Shown: in pieces, positions 9,542-18,936 of the stretch | Layout of the letters: each line of letters opens with the position of its first letter | Position numbering within the stretch: position 1 is the stretch's first letter | Origin: Kazachstania africana CBS 2517 | Lineage: Eukaryota > Ascomycota > Saccharomycetes > Saccharomycetales > Saccharomycetaceae | Length of the DNA stretch: 64,000 bases | Assembly (NCBI RefSeq): GCF_000304475.1 | Contig: NC_018948.1 | Coordinates: 496,001 to 560,000, forward strand | Reading direction: 5' to 3' | Notes under the pieces: generated by a model | The model's input: only the letters and a program-made list of their open reading frames with translations | Database searches by the model: none | What the model was told of the DNA's origin: nothing | Program-made: the position numbers and the translations under genes

Positions 9542-10864
9542 ATGAAAATACCCAGAAATCTGGCAAGGCTACAGTCAGAGTACAATATTTTCAATCATAT
9601 CAACCCATTAACTATGAATGGTGATGCGAAGGGACCATTGGCTGGGATTATTGCTGCGATTAAAGATAATATAGCCACAAAGGATGAACCCACGACATGT
9701 TCTTCGAGGATGTTATCGAATTACCAGTCACCATTTGATGCCACTGTTGTGAGTAAATTACGTGCAAATGGGGCCCAAATTATTGGTAAGACCAATATGG
9801 ATGAATTTGGAATGGGATCAATGGGATCACATAGTTATTTTGGACCATGTTATAATCCTCTATTCCCTTCGAGGCAGAAAGTAAATATGGGGGGGTCATC
9901 TAGCGGCAGTGCCGCTGCAGTGAGTAGTGGGTTGGTTGATTTTGCTCTGGGCACAGATACAGGTGGTTCGGTGAGATTACCAAGTTCTTATGGAGGGGCT
10001 ATTGGATTCAAGCCAAGTTATGGTAGGATATCGAGATTCGGCGTAGTAGATTTTGCACAGTCATTGGATACAGTGGGTATTATCTCTAAAGATGTGAGCA
10101 CACTGTGTAAAGTTTTCAAAGTTCTTGACTGTGAAGATGAAAGGGATCCTACATGCTTGACGAAAGATCTACGTGATAAGATTGATACGAATTTTCAGAC
10201 CAAGTATAAGATCGGTATACCGAAGGAATTCGTTCAAGACAATGTTTCTGATGAGATTCATGAAAATTTTTTGCAATTTGTTAGTAAATTGATGGATTCT
10301 GGATGCGAAATATATGCTGTTTCTGTACCATCATTGGAATTTAGTCTACCTGTGTATTATACGATAGCCACAGCAGAAGCTGCATCGAATTTATCTCGAT
10401 ATGACGGTATCAGATATGGGATTAGAGACAACGATGGCATGACAAGAGATAATTTTGGACCAGAAGTTAGAAGTAGAATAATTGTTGGTAATTATACATT
10501 GTGTTCAGAAAAATTTGAAGAATACTTCATTAAAGCTGAAAAACTGAGAGTGGAATTGATTAATTCATTCGATTCTATATTTAGATTGAGAAATATTCTG
10601 ACGGATAATGAAGATAATTTAAATGATGGAATAGATATGATTCTATGTCCAACGACGAAGAATCTCCCGACAGAGACACCTCAGAAATGGGACAATCCTG
10701 TTAATGAATATCTCAATGATTTTTTCACCATTCCGATGTCGTTAGCTGGATTGCCTACAATTTCTATACCTTTTGTCTCGAATGAGCCCAGAGGAAGCGT
10801 ACAAATATGTACACAGTATGGATACGATACGATGTTATTAAATTTTATTAAATCTTGTATATAA
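9542..10864 (+). CDS. HER2: Mitochondrial glutamyl-tRNA(Gln) amidotransferase subunit A
   Basis: The 440-residue protein has the amidase signature: Lys41 in AAIKDNIATKD, the glycine/serine stretch MGGSSSGSAAAVSSG (about 116-130) with the cis-serine, and nucleophile Ser143 in TDTGGSVRLPSS. In S. cerevisiae Her2 is GatA of the mitochondrial GatFAB complex, which amidates Glu-tRNA(Gln) to Gln-tRNA(Gln). S. cerevisiae Her2 is about 464 residues; this one is a little shorter but covers the full amidase fold and ends after a typical TISIPF segment. The start is in a weak basic context that could act in import. It is divergent from JNM1 and converges on GOT1 with 36 bases between stop codons. No defect is seen. 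Confidence 0.95.
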   Translation: MKIPRNLARLQSEYNIFNHINPLTMNGDAKGPLAGIIAAIKDNIATKDEPTTCSSRMLSNYQSPFDATVVSKLRANGAQIIGKTNMDEFGMGSMGSHSYFGPCYNPLFPSRQKVNMGGSSSGSAAAVSSGLVDFALGTDTGGSVRLPSSYGGAIGFKPSYGRISRFGVVDFAQSLDTVGIISKDVSTLCKVFKVLDCEDERDPTCLTKDLRDKIDTNFQTKYKIGIPKEFVQDNVSDEIHENFLQFVSKLMDSGCEIYAVSVPSLEFSLPVYYTIATAEAASNLSRYDGIRYGIRDNDGMTRDNFGPEVRSRIIVGNYTLCSEKFEEYFIKAEKLRVELINSFDSIFRLRNILTDNEDNLNDGIDMILCPTTKNLPTETPQKWDNPVNEYLNDFFTIPMSLAGLPTISIPFVSNEPRGSVQICTQYGYDTMLLNFIKSCI

Positions 10865-10900
10865 TGGGGGAACTTCTTTTTATAATAGTACATAATGTTT

Positions 10901-11379
10901 TTACACTGGTAATACTCTAATACCGATCAATTTATCTACTATTGGAGCCACTTTAGGATGTGATAGTATAGGTCCAACGATTGGCATGGATCTTAAGAAA
11001 GTAACGATAGTGCCGAAGAAATCACCAAATAAGTTGAAGATACCCATTGATTCGATTATAAACCCAGTAAAAGTCCATTTTAGTAGGATTAATAGGACAC
11101 CAAAGATAAAGAAAATGGACCCACGTCTTTTTGTAGGTCTAGTGAAAAACACTATCGTCTTTTGATGGCCAATAATGAGGAATACACCCAGTAAGAAGAG
11201 TATATTACCCAGTGCCAACAGAGCACGATCGAAAAATGTCAATATCCCAAACAGAAAGAACAAGACACCACCAAAAGTGAATGCAACACCAAATTCTGCT
11301 CATGCATAAGTTAGTAACAGGAACCAAACCATTCCAAATACACTCGAAGATACATACTCTGAGTCTCAGACAACCACAT
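10901..11379 (-). CDS. GOT1: Got1, Golgi membrane protein of vesicle traffic (two exons)
   Basis: Spliced gene: exon 1 is 11358-11379 and exon 2 is 10901-11295, giving 138 residues, the same length as S. cerevisiae Got1. The 22-base first exon encodes MWLSETQ plus one base; joining restores the family N-terminus [17 protein letters not shown]. Four hydrophobic segments (about 14-32, 36-55, 67-87, 92-112) fit the tetraspan Got1/SFT2-like family, which aids ER-to-Golgi and Golgi transport. Conserved parts include [22 protein letters not shown] and [17 protein letters not shown]. cerevisiae GOT1 also has an intron after a very short first exon, so the structure is conserved. An unspliced reading of the second exon would begin at a TTG at 11263 and lose the first membrane segment. 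Confidence 0.96.
11296..11357 (-). other. Spliceosomal intron in GOT1 (62 bases)
   Basis: On the minus strand the intron starts GTATGT (11357-11352), has the perfect yeast branch site TACTAAC (11316-11310) and ends CAG at 11296. The branch-to-3' splice distance is short. Splicing joins codons to give an in-frame protein matching Got1 homologues. It is the only spliceosomal intron I can support in the window. Confidence 0.95.
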
Positions 11380-11890
11380 CTCGTCGGTACCACACCTGTA
11401 GAGTAGCTACTGTCTTTCCCAGTGGCCATCATCAACACTCACTTTTTTCTTTCGGCCAACAACATACTTTAGAAGCCACTCGTGAACCATGACCAGCCAG
11501 CGCCATAGTACTAACTTGGCATCCTGAGCCTCTTTGATGGTCTCTGTTGATGCTTGCTTTGACGTAGCATTCTTGCAGTTGAGAGGCTGGGAGGTCGGAG
11601 AGCGTTGCTCTGTCTGTAGCATGACCAGCGTCGCTGGACAGATCCCTCCTCAAAAAATTGGGTTTCCTGGCAAAACAGTCAGTGCCATCGTCACTGGCAC
11701 TGGCGCAGGCCCTGACCAGCTTAACTGTCTCTCACGTGTCCCAGTCATTCGTTACCGTCTGCGATGGCACAAACCGGGGCTTCACCTCTTCAGTATCTCT
11801 ATCTCAATTTTCGAGGGATAAGAAAAATGAGGAAAATTGTACAACCTTTAGGACTACTTTACAGTTGAGAAATCGTACTGCAATCTAACG
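11380..11890. other. Intergenic region between GOT1 and PRC1, right end of the inverted block
   Basis: About 510 bases, noticeably richer in GC than other spacers. In S. cerevisiae LCB1 lies beside PRC1; here none of the frames on either strand resembles LCB1, so no relic is visible. A TCACGTG E-box lies at 11732-11738 and TTTTCGAGGGA near 11811, both in the PRC1 upstream region. Gene order places an inversion breakpoint here. Confidence 0.5.
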
Positions 11891-13405
11891 ATGAAGAGCT
11901 GTTTATTGGCTTTGGCTGCTGCTACAACTGCTGTTGCATGGTCCTTCCAACAACCTTTCGCTTTTAAGGACTTTGACTCACTCAATCTTCAGGATGAAGT
12001 GCAAAAACTACTCCCTAATGAATACAGCAATTTACAAATGTTCACCAAGAATAAGAAACCCGTCACGAAGAAACATGATTGGGATTTTGTCGTCAACAAC
12101 GTAGAATTGGAAAACTACCAATTACGTGTGAATAAGATTAATGACCCAAAGATTTTGGGTATTGACCCTAATGTCACCCAATACACCGGTTATCTGGATG
12201 TAGAAGACGATTCTAAACATTTCTTCTTCTGGTTTTTCGAAAGTAGAAACGATCCAAAGAATGACCCCGTTGTCTTATGGTTGAATGGTGGCCCTGGCTG
12301 CTCTTCAATGACCGGGCTTTTCTTTGAATTGGGTCCCTCTTCCATTGGAAGCGATATTAAACCTATTACAAACCCTCACTCGTGGAACAATAACGCCTCA
12401 GTCATCTTCTTGGATCAGCCTGTCAATGTTGGGTTCTCTTATTCGGATTCAAGCTCAGGTGTAAGTAACACTGTAGCTGCCGGTAAAGATGTCTACGCTT
12501 TCTTAGAATTATTCTTCCAAAAATTCCCTGAATACAAGGATAACAATCAAACTTTCCACATTGCAGGTGAATCCTACGCAGGTCATTATATCCCAATTTT
12601 CGCATCTGAGATCTTATCTCGTGAAGATAGAAATTTCAATCTTTCTTCTGTCTTAATCGGTAATGGCCTAACTGACCCATTAACTCAATACAAATATTAC
12701 GAACCAATGGCTTGTGACAAAGAAGCTTCCGGCGCTGACCCTGTCCTGGGACCTCAAGAATGTCAATCGATGAATGATTCTTTAGATCGTTGTCTAAGCC
12801 TCATTGATGCTTGTTACAAATCCGAATCTGTTTGGACTTGTGTTCCAGCTTCTATCTATTGTAACAATGCTCAATTGGCCCCATTCCAAAGAACAGGCAA
12901 GAATGTCTACGACGTAAGAAAGGATTGTGAGGGCCAATTATGCTACAAAGACATGGAAGTCATTGACAAATATTTGAATATGAAATACGTTCAAGATGCT
13001 ATCGGTGCAGAAGTCTCCACTTATGAATCTTGTAACTTCGATATCAATAGAAATTTCTTATTCAATGGGGACTGGATGAAACCTTATCACAGAGCTGTCA
13101 CTGACTTATTAGAACAAGATTTACCTGTTTTAATCTACGCAGGTGATAAAGATTTTATCTGTAATTGGCTAGGTAACCAAGCATGGACTAACGAATTGCC
13201 ATGGAAACATCACGAAGAATTCAGTAAACAACCAGTAAGAGACTGGACCGCAGAAGCTACAGGTGAAGTTGCTGGTGAAGTTAAATCATACGACAAATTG
13301 ACCTTCTTACGAATCTTTGACGGTGGCCATATGGTTCCATATGACGTTCCAGAAAACGCATTGAGTATGTTGAACGAATGGTTATCCAACGATTACCAAT
13401 TTTAA
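11891..13405 (+). CDS. PRC1: Vacuolar carboxypeptidase Y precursor
   Basis: The 504-residue preproenzyme is a serine carboxypeptidase (S10 family) that trims C-terminal residues of peptides in the vacuole. A signal peptide spans about residues 1-17. The mature region carries [11 protein letters not shown] (about 129-139), nucleophile Ser228 in GESYAGHY, the aspartate in [11 protein letters not shown] and the histidine in DGGHMVPYD near the C-terminus. Many paired cysteines ([23 protein letters not shown]) agree with the disulfides of yeast CPY. The propeptide is shorter than in S. cerevisiae (total 504 versus about 532). The Vps10 sorting signal QRPL of S. cerevisiae is not seen as such; QQPF at 20-23 is at the corresponding place. 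It is next to LIP1, as in S. cerevisiae. Confidence 0.97.
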   Translation: MKSCLLALAAATTAVAWSFQQPFAFKDFDSLNLQDEVQKLLPNEYSNLQMFTKNKKPVTKKHDWDFVVNNVELENYQLRVNKINDPKILGIDPNVTQYTGYLDVEDDSKHFFFWFFESRNDPKNDPVVLWLNGGPGCSSMTGLFFELGPSSIGSDIKPITNPHSWNNNASVIFLDQPVNVGFSYSDSSSGVSNTVAAGKDVYAFLELFFQKFPEYKDNNQTFHIAGESYAGHYIPIFASEILSREDRNFNLSSVLIGNGLTDPLTQYKYYEPMACDKEASGADPVLGPQECQSMNDSLDRCLSLIDACYKSESVWTCVPASIYCNNAQLAPFQRTGKNVYDVRKDCEGQLCYKDMEVIDKYLNMKYVQDAIGAEVSTYESCNFDINRNFLFNGDWMKPYHRAVTDLLEQDLPVLIYAGDKDFICNWLGNQAWTNELPWKHHEEFSKQPVRDWTAEATGEVAGEVKSYDKLTFLRIFDGGHMVPYDVPENALSMLNEWLSNDYQF

Positions 13406-13609
13406 TGATCCTCTTATCCTTTTTCGCCATACAAAATATAATTTGTTCGTAAAACTTATATAATTTTGATGTTATATATACATTTTTCTCAAAACTTCAA
13501 ATAGGCTTATTTTATTACAAGAAAAAAACAAACTTATTAACTCGAAACTTTCCTCATTTCAATATATAGGACTACCACACATAGTCGCCCACAAATATAA
13601 ACCACCCCA

Positions 13610-14056
13610 ATGTCTAAACCAGAAGAGAACATACAGGTGAGAAAACCAAGACAACAAATCTTATCATTGTTAAAATATGTGGTTATTTCACTAATGCTAA
13701 TTGCGGCAGTCGAATATTTCAAATACGCAACCAGAATCAACTATGACTGGTTCCATTGTACTGCTGTAGGTGAACCAATTGAAAACTCTTCAGTGGTCAA
13801 ACTATACGCTCGTGGTGGCCCATCATGTGATAAGAGAGGCGAATTTAAGACAATTGTTAAGAGAATTACAAGAGATTATGAACCAAATGATGAATCACTT
13901 TCCTTCTGCATAAAGGAAAATAAACATCTAAACTCAATTCACTACCCAATTCACGAAGAAAAGGGTGAACCTGGCTATTTTGCCTATGTGGGGTACGATT
14001 CCGATTATAACTTAATAGAGAAATATTGTGAAGATTCCGTAATCTACCACATGTGA
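13610..14056 (+). CDS. LIP1: Ceramide synthase subunit Lip1
   Basis: The 148-residue protein has a short cytosolic N-terminus, one membrane segment at about 18-38 (LSLLKYVVISLMLIAAVEYF) and a lumenal domain with three cysteines. This matches yeast Lip1 (about 150 residues), the single-span subunit needed with Lag1 or Lac1 for acyl-CoA-dependent ceramide synthesis in the ER. It follows PRC1 on the same strand, as in S. cerevisiae, and converges on TAF1 with about 100 bases between stop codons. The ATG at 13610 is the first after an AT-rich leader. Identity is supported by both sequence and order. Confidence 0.93.
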   Translation: MSKPEENIQVRKPRQQILSLLKYVVISLMLIAAVEYFKYATRINYDWFHCTAVGEPIENSSVVKLYARGGPSCDKRGEFKTIVKRITRDYEPNDESLSFCIKENKHLNSIHYPIHEEKGEPGYFAYVGYDSDYNLIEKYCEDSVIYHM

Positions 14057-14158
14057 TTGGAAACCAAAAAAAGCGTGATAAAATTTGATATTGTTACAAT
14101 ATATATAGTTATATATAGTTATGCTTATATATGTTCTTTCCATCATTGAAATAATTTC

Positions 14159-17100
14159 CTACTGTACTTCAGAACTGTTATGTACAATAGGCGTGGTAAC
14201 GGCGGCTGGACTATTGGTGGCATTAGTCGAGTTGTCCTCATTGGCAGCATTATTAGCAGCATTATACATTGGACATGATTTATTTGTCCTAATATGACCG
14301 ATTTGTCCACAAGTTGCACAACGTCTAGTCGTATTCTTTGACTTCGTTACTTTGCCCGGACTTGCACTTCCATCAGGGTTCTGCTGTTCTTGCATCTTTT
14401 TCTTGTTTGCTGTGATCATTTGTCTGGCAGCTCTTCTTTGTTGAGATTTTTCCAATGAAGCTAACTCATTTTGCAATAACTTCTTTTGCATCTCGATATC
14501 TTCAACGTTTTCCAAATTCAAATTATCATCTTCTAATAGTTTATTAACGTCTAATTTGGCCTCTTTCATCCTCTCTTTACCGCGGATGTACCCCTTGATA
14601 ACACGAGGATCCTTTATAATGATAGTTTGCCTTTGTATAATACCGTTTTCGTCCCTCCTTTTCCGTACTATTTTCAAGACTTTATTGTCATCTCTATGGG
14701 TACGAACCTTTTTGTTTGTTTGATTGATAACATTTGGGTCATCAATCTCTTCAAATGGATTAGTGACACTTAATGACTTTGTATGTGTATACCACGTCTT
14801 ACTGATTTCTTCCTCATAAGCCTTTTGTTGCTGAACAACGTTGTACGTATGTCCTGTGCTATTACCATTTTTTTCCACTGATGCATTCCGCTTCTTTTTC
14901 CTCTTTTCTTCTGGGCCTGCCGATTCTGATTTGACAAAACCACCTTTCATAGACGTCTTTAAGAAGGAGAAACCTTCACCACAACCCGTAGGATCACCTG
15001 CACCATGGATTTGAATCATCGCCCTCATCTGTGTGGCGTTGACAAAATTCTTTGTAACATTCCAAGGTAAAAGATTTTCTTCTAGCTTTAACAGTTTTTC
15101 ATCAAAATTATAATTTTCGTTGTCCTCCCAGAATTGTAAACCGTGTGACATGGACTCGACTTCTGCTACTTGCTCAGGTAAAAGAAGTTTCTTGGTATTT
15201 TCATTATCTAATAAAACTTCCCCTTCTTTCAATTTCCAAAGCCCCTTATCAGGTCCCTCCCTTTGATATTTCATAAACTCTTTAATTTTTTGTCTATTCT
15301 GACCATAATCCTGGTCAGGGAAATGCCTTGTAATTGGTTCAATTGAAATTGCACGATTTGGTGTTCTGTTTAAGATTCTATAAACAATCATTTTTAGTCT
15401 TGTCGTTCTCATTGAAGTAACTTTCCTTGAGTTTGGACCAGGAATTTCTTCGACTGGGAAAGTTTGGCCTACTGTAAACAGATGATTAATGTTTCTCAAA
15501 TAGAATTTATTGTTAGTACCATTGCCAGTACTCCTCACCAGTAAAAAGTCAGTTCCAGAGACTCCATGTTTGAATACAGGTGCACGAACCATGTTATTGT
15601 ACAATGTTGGAACGATATGACCTGGTTCTACAAAGCCAAAATTCCAAAAGGGTGACTTATCCTGAACACCGAGTACATGCGTTTCACCTACGGGTAATTT
15701 AGGCCTTAAAGTATCTTGCTCATTGTATTTTCTGTAGTAGTTAATTAATTTATTGGCCATACCAAATTTTGAAAGTGCTAGTGGATCTTGTTCTGAGTAC
15801 TCCATCAAATATATTGGAGCAGTATCACCAATCGTTAAGTCAGCGGTGGAAGTAAACGACTCTCTGACATCTTTGCCCTTATCACGCTTACGCTTCCTTG
15901 TCTTCAATTTATTGAAGAAAAATGTCGTATTAGGACGGATATTAGACCCAAATTTAGGTCTATGATAAAATCTTAATTGATTTCTCGGCAACACAACCTT
16001 ATAAAAGGGTGATTGTAGATTTATAGCGGGTTGTGAATGTTCAATATTGAGATTTGAAATAGTAGAACGTACTTTTGGTTGATGCGTCCGCTTAAGGGTA
16101 CTGTATATTTCATCATTGGAAATGTTAAATTTTGATAAGAGCAATTTTTCGCTTAACTGAGGGCCAGAAAACATATGGTCAAACGGTAGGTTAACGGAAA
16201 TTGGTTGAACATCTTTATGTACAGGTTCTCTTTGAATTAATAGAAGCAACTTCTCATCATTCATATCTAACTCTGCATGCTTTGCTTCAGATAACTTAGC
16301 ATCGACCAAGTTATCTTCATTCCAATTCCAAGCGTCACTATTAATATCATCGACCTTAGTGGAAAGTAAAGTATCAGTATTTCTCTCAATACTCTTTTCT
16401 CCGTTAATAATTTTCTCTTCATCCCAATCATCGGTAGCCACCAATAAATCCTCTGAAATTTTGTTATTTTCATTTAAATTTGTCTTCTCGTTAGATTTTT
16501 CATCAATAAGTGGATAAAGTTCATCCAAAGTGGCGGTGATAATACTATGCTTCTTCTTCTTCTTTTGCAATGCCTGTATTGTCGTTATGTGATCCATAGT
16601 TCTAAAAATCTTTTTCTGATCTTGCTGAACCTGTAACTTTAATTTTGATGGTATGAGAGGTTTTAATGGTATGAAATCTGTTTCAATGTGATAGTTATAT
16701 CTTTTACTTTTTCGATATATTGATCTATTCCATCTTACATTATCCCCCTTCTTAAAATCTGGGAAATAATACTTTAATAGAGCCTTTTCCCTGTTGGCTG
16801 ACCTTATCTTTTCATCTTGTTTACTAATTTGAGGTTGATTATTATTTGCCATGGAAAACATGTCATATGAGGTTTGCTGTTCTACAAAGACAGCATTACC
16901 GTTAGTGTCATCAATACCCATGAACAAAGCATTATTACCACTTTCGAACTCATTTAAGTTGTTCGGTAATATAGGCGATCCATCGTGGGATAACATAAAC
17001 TCATTCCCGTCCTGGACACCATTGCCAAAGGCCACAGCTTCATTCATCATATTTCCATTCGGATCCATATCGTTTAACGATAGATTCATATTGTCATTAG

Positions 17101-17404
17101 GAAGTATTGAAGCGTGCGATTTGTTTACTGCAGTGCCTTTGTTATCGTCATCCGCCTGTGATAGTTCTTCCTCATCTGCCAGTTCATCTTCATCCTCAAA
17201 ATCAACAGCATCTGGCAGATGCTGCGTGGCACCGTCGTCATTAGAATCATTCCTGATATACGAGCCAATCTCTAGTGATCCAAATTCTCCTCCAAATATA
17301 GCATCATAGGCGTCATCTTCTTTTGTTAAGTCCTTATTGCTTTCATCCTTCTGATCATTATTAAACTTGACTTTTGACTTCTTCTTGTTTTGCTTACTGA
17401 CCAT
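14159..17404 (-). CDS. TAF1: TFIID subunit Taf1
   Basis: Encodes 1081 residues (about 1066 in S. cerevisiae), the largest TFIID subunit, which scaffolds the complex and touches core promoter DNA and Taf7. The N-terminal third is acidic and Asn-rich (FEDEDELADEEELSQ), where the TBP-binding TAND segment should lie. The central DUF3591 region includes PGHIVPTLYNNMVRAPVF and the conserved GDPTGCGEGFSFLKTSMKGG near 800-820. A CCHC zinc knuckle, RCATCGQIGHIRTNKSCPMY, lies near 1025-1045. No bromodomains are present, as usual for yeast Taf1. The frame opens with GTG at 17422; the first ATG is at 17404. In S. cerevisiae TAF1 is on chromosome VII beside the YMR295C paralogue, so its place between LIP1 and DYN3 reflects ancestral, pre-duplication order. 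Confidence 0.96.
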   Translation of the reverse strand: MVSKQNKKKSKVKFNNDQKDESNKDLTKEDDAYDAIFGGEFGSLEIGSYIRNDSNDDGATQHLPDAVDFEDEDELADEEELSQADDDNKGTAVNKSHASILPNDNMNLSLNDMDPNGNMMNEAVAFGNGVQDGNEFMLSHDGSPILPNNLNEFESGNNALFMGIDDTNGNAVFVEQQTSYDMFSMANNNQPQISKQDEKIRSANREKALLKYYFPDFKKGDNVRWNRSIYRKSKRYNYHIETDFIPLKPLIPSKLKLQVQQDQKKIFRTMDHITTIQALQKKKKKHSIITATLDELYPLIDEKSNEKTNLNENNKISEDLLVATDDWDEEKIINGEKSIERNTDTLLSTKVDDINSDAWNWNEDNLVDAKLSEAKHAELDMNDEKLLLLIQREPVHKDVQPISVNLPFDHMFSGPQLSEKLLLSKFNISNDEIYSTLKRTHQPKVRSTISNLNIEHSQPAINLQSPFYKVVLPRNQLRFYHRPKFGSNIRPNTTFFFNKLKTRKRKRDKGKDVRESFTSTADLTIGDTAPIYLMEYSEQDPLALSKFGMANKLINYYRKYNEQDTLRPKLPVGETHVLGVQDKSPFWNFGFVEPGHIVPTLYNNMVRAPVFKHGVSGTDFLLVRSTGNGTNNKFYLRNINHLFTVGQTFPVEEIPGPNSRKVTSMRTTRLKMIVYRILNRTPNRAISIEPITRHFPDQDYGQNRQKIKEFMKYQREGPDKGLWKLKEGEVLLDNENTKKLLLPEQVAEVESMSHGLQFWEDNENYNFDEKLLKLEENLLPWNVTKNFVNATQMRAMIQIHGAGDPTGCGEGFSFLKTSMKGGFVKSESAGPEEKRKKKRNASVEKNGNSTGHTYNVVQQQKAYEEEISKTWYTHTKSLSVTNPFEEIDDPNVINQTNKKVRTHRDDNKVLKIVRKRRDENGIIQRQTIIIKDPRVIKGYIRGKERMKEAKLDVNKLLEDDNLNLENVEDIEMQKKLLQNELASLEKSQQRRAARQMITANKKKMQEQQNPDGSASPGKVTKSKNTTRRCATCGQIGHIRTNKSCPMYNAANNAANEDNSTNATNSPAAVTTPIVHNSSEVQ

Positions 17405-17711
17405 TCTTCTAAATTGAGACACTTCAGAAAGCCTATATCAATTGGAAAGTGATATACAGTCCTTTCAAATACAAGTTGCTTAATATTCTTCTAACAGTCT
17501 TATAGCCATATATCTAAGAGCTTCCATTATTTTCGCCTTTCACTACTTTTGAAAAAAAGTGTCTGTATAGATCTTTACACAACGTATATAGTGATAACAC
17601 ATCAAATCAAGCAATATTTGGCCAATTTTAGCCTGTAAATGACCCGGTAGCCAGCATTCAGTGTGCTGCAATGGGAAGAGCATATTAGGAGTGTAAATAA
17701 TCTGCTTCTTT
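17405..17711. other. Short intergenic region between DYN3 and TAF1
   Basis: About 300 bases holding the TAF1 upstream region and DYN3 3' end; both genes read leftwards. AT-rich near 17540-17640. No gene or clear motif is seen. Confidence 0.4.
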
Positions 17712-18662
17712 TCATGTCAATGGCTTGCTTCTGTAGGTTTTATTTATTTCCGAAAGCTTCTTTTGGACATCAAAATCTAATAAGGTCTGGTAGTAATCTG
17801 ACGCTTGTGGGTCTTCGTAGACAGTATAGCTCGCACCTTTCAGGAGCTCGCTGTTGCCATAAGATGGCTTGTAAGCTTCTGGAACAGCTTTTTCGTATTG
17901 TGTGGCGATAAATTCATCTGTAGTTGCAATTGATGGATCGAATGTGTCATCTATCGTTTTTATCAGCCCAAAAGAATCCGAGCCACTAGGAATGAATGTT
18001 TTGGAGATGTCAATCATCTCAATTCTGGTGTCGTCGTGGGTGTTTTCATGGATAATATCGGTTAAAATGTCGATGGTACCGTTTTCTTGCAGAAAATATA
18101 ATGAACCATTTTTTTCTAAACAAAAGGATCTCAGTGATTGCTGCACAAATCCAATTAGTCTTGTGTTCCAACTTGTTGAGCTTCTCTGCAATTCCCAGAT
18201 GACATTTGAGTTCACGCATATTACATGTAACTGCATCAACGACTCGAAAACTTGCAATTCTTTGAACATATCATTCAAATACCGCAGCCATGATCTTTGG
18301 CTATTCTTTGACCAGTCTAATACTACGCATAGTTGGACGTTGCCACGAATTTGCTCTATTATTGGGTGTAGTAGGGACAATGTACTGTGTTCTACCGGAG
18401 AGACCATCGAATAGATGTTAACGATACCGTGTGGAGACCTATCGATATCTTCGCTCCTACTGGTATCCATTATGTAATGGAATTGTAGTTGCGTCGTAGG
18501 TTTCTCATCGATGCTCTCTTGTAGTTCAGTAGGATAGTACTTCTTTTGAAATTCATACATTGTGTCTTTACTGGGACAACAAACAATTATCGTCTTCCCA
18601 GAGGTATCGTCATCCTTTCTTCGAGTCTTATTGATAAGCTCAGTCCAAATATCTCGTACCAT
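17712..18662 (-). CDS. DYN3: Dynein light intermediate chain Dyn3
   Basis: The 316-residue protein matches yeast Dyn3 in length (about 312) and position directly beside ADE4. Dyn3 is the light intermediate chain that binds the Dyn1 heavy-chain tail and stabilises cytoplasmic dynein at the cell cortex. The fold in this family is GTPase-like; here the first strand and loop (TIIVCCPSKDTMYEF, about 24-38) look like a decayed P-loop lacking the GxxxxGK pattern, so nucleotide binding is doubtful. VVLDWSKNSQRSWLRYL near 113-129 fits the conserved core. The C-terminal 60 residues are polar. Sequence conservation is low, so synteny contributes to the call. Confidence 0.87.
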   Translation of the reverse strand: MVRDIWTELINKTRRKDDDTSGKTIIVCCPSKDTMYEFQKKYYPTELQESIDEKPTTQLQFHYIMDTSRSEDIDRSPHGIVNIYSMVSPVEHSTLSLLHPIIEQIRGNVQLCVVLDWSKNSQRSWLRYLNDMFKELQVFESLMQLHVICVNSNVIWELQRSSTSWNTRLIGFVQQSLRSFCLEKNGSLYFLQENGTIDILTDIIHENTHDDTRIEMIDISKTFIPSGSDSFGLIKTIDDTFDPSIATTDEFIATQYEKAVPEAYKPSYGNSELLKGASYTVYEDPQASDYYQTLLDFDVQKKLSEINKTYRSKPLT

Positions 18663-18936
18663 TCAGTATGTGGCTAGAGGTATGATGTAGAAGAGGTCCC
18701 AATGCATTGCTTTTCCTCTGTATCAATTGAATCAGGTTTCTTTGTAGCAAGGAATTCGCGCATTCAACGTATTACTATGTTGAATGGAGCCACTCAAAAG
18801 ATAAGCATGTTTTAAGCACCCTATCGCCTTGATATCATGAGCTCCGTATCCGCTTTCCATGTTATTGCTAATTTTATAATATTTATGTCTATCTAAAACG
18901 TTTATTTACATAATGTGTAATGTGTACGATGCATAA

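Noticed and set aside
11380..11890. Possible relic of LCB1 beside PRC1
   Set aside because: No frame on either strand shows serine palmitoyltransferase-like sequence.
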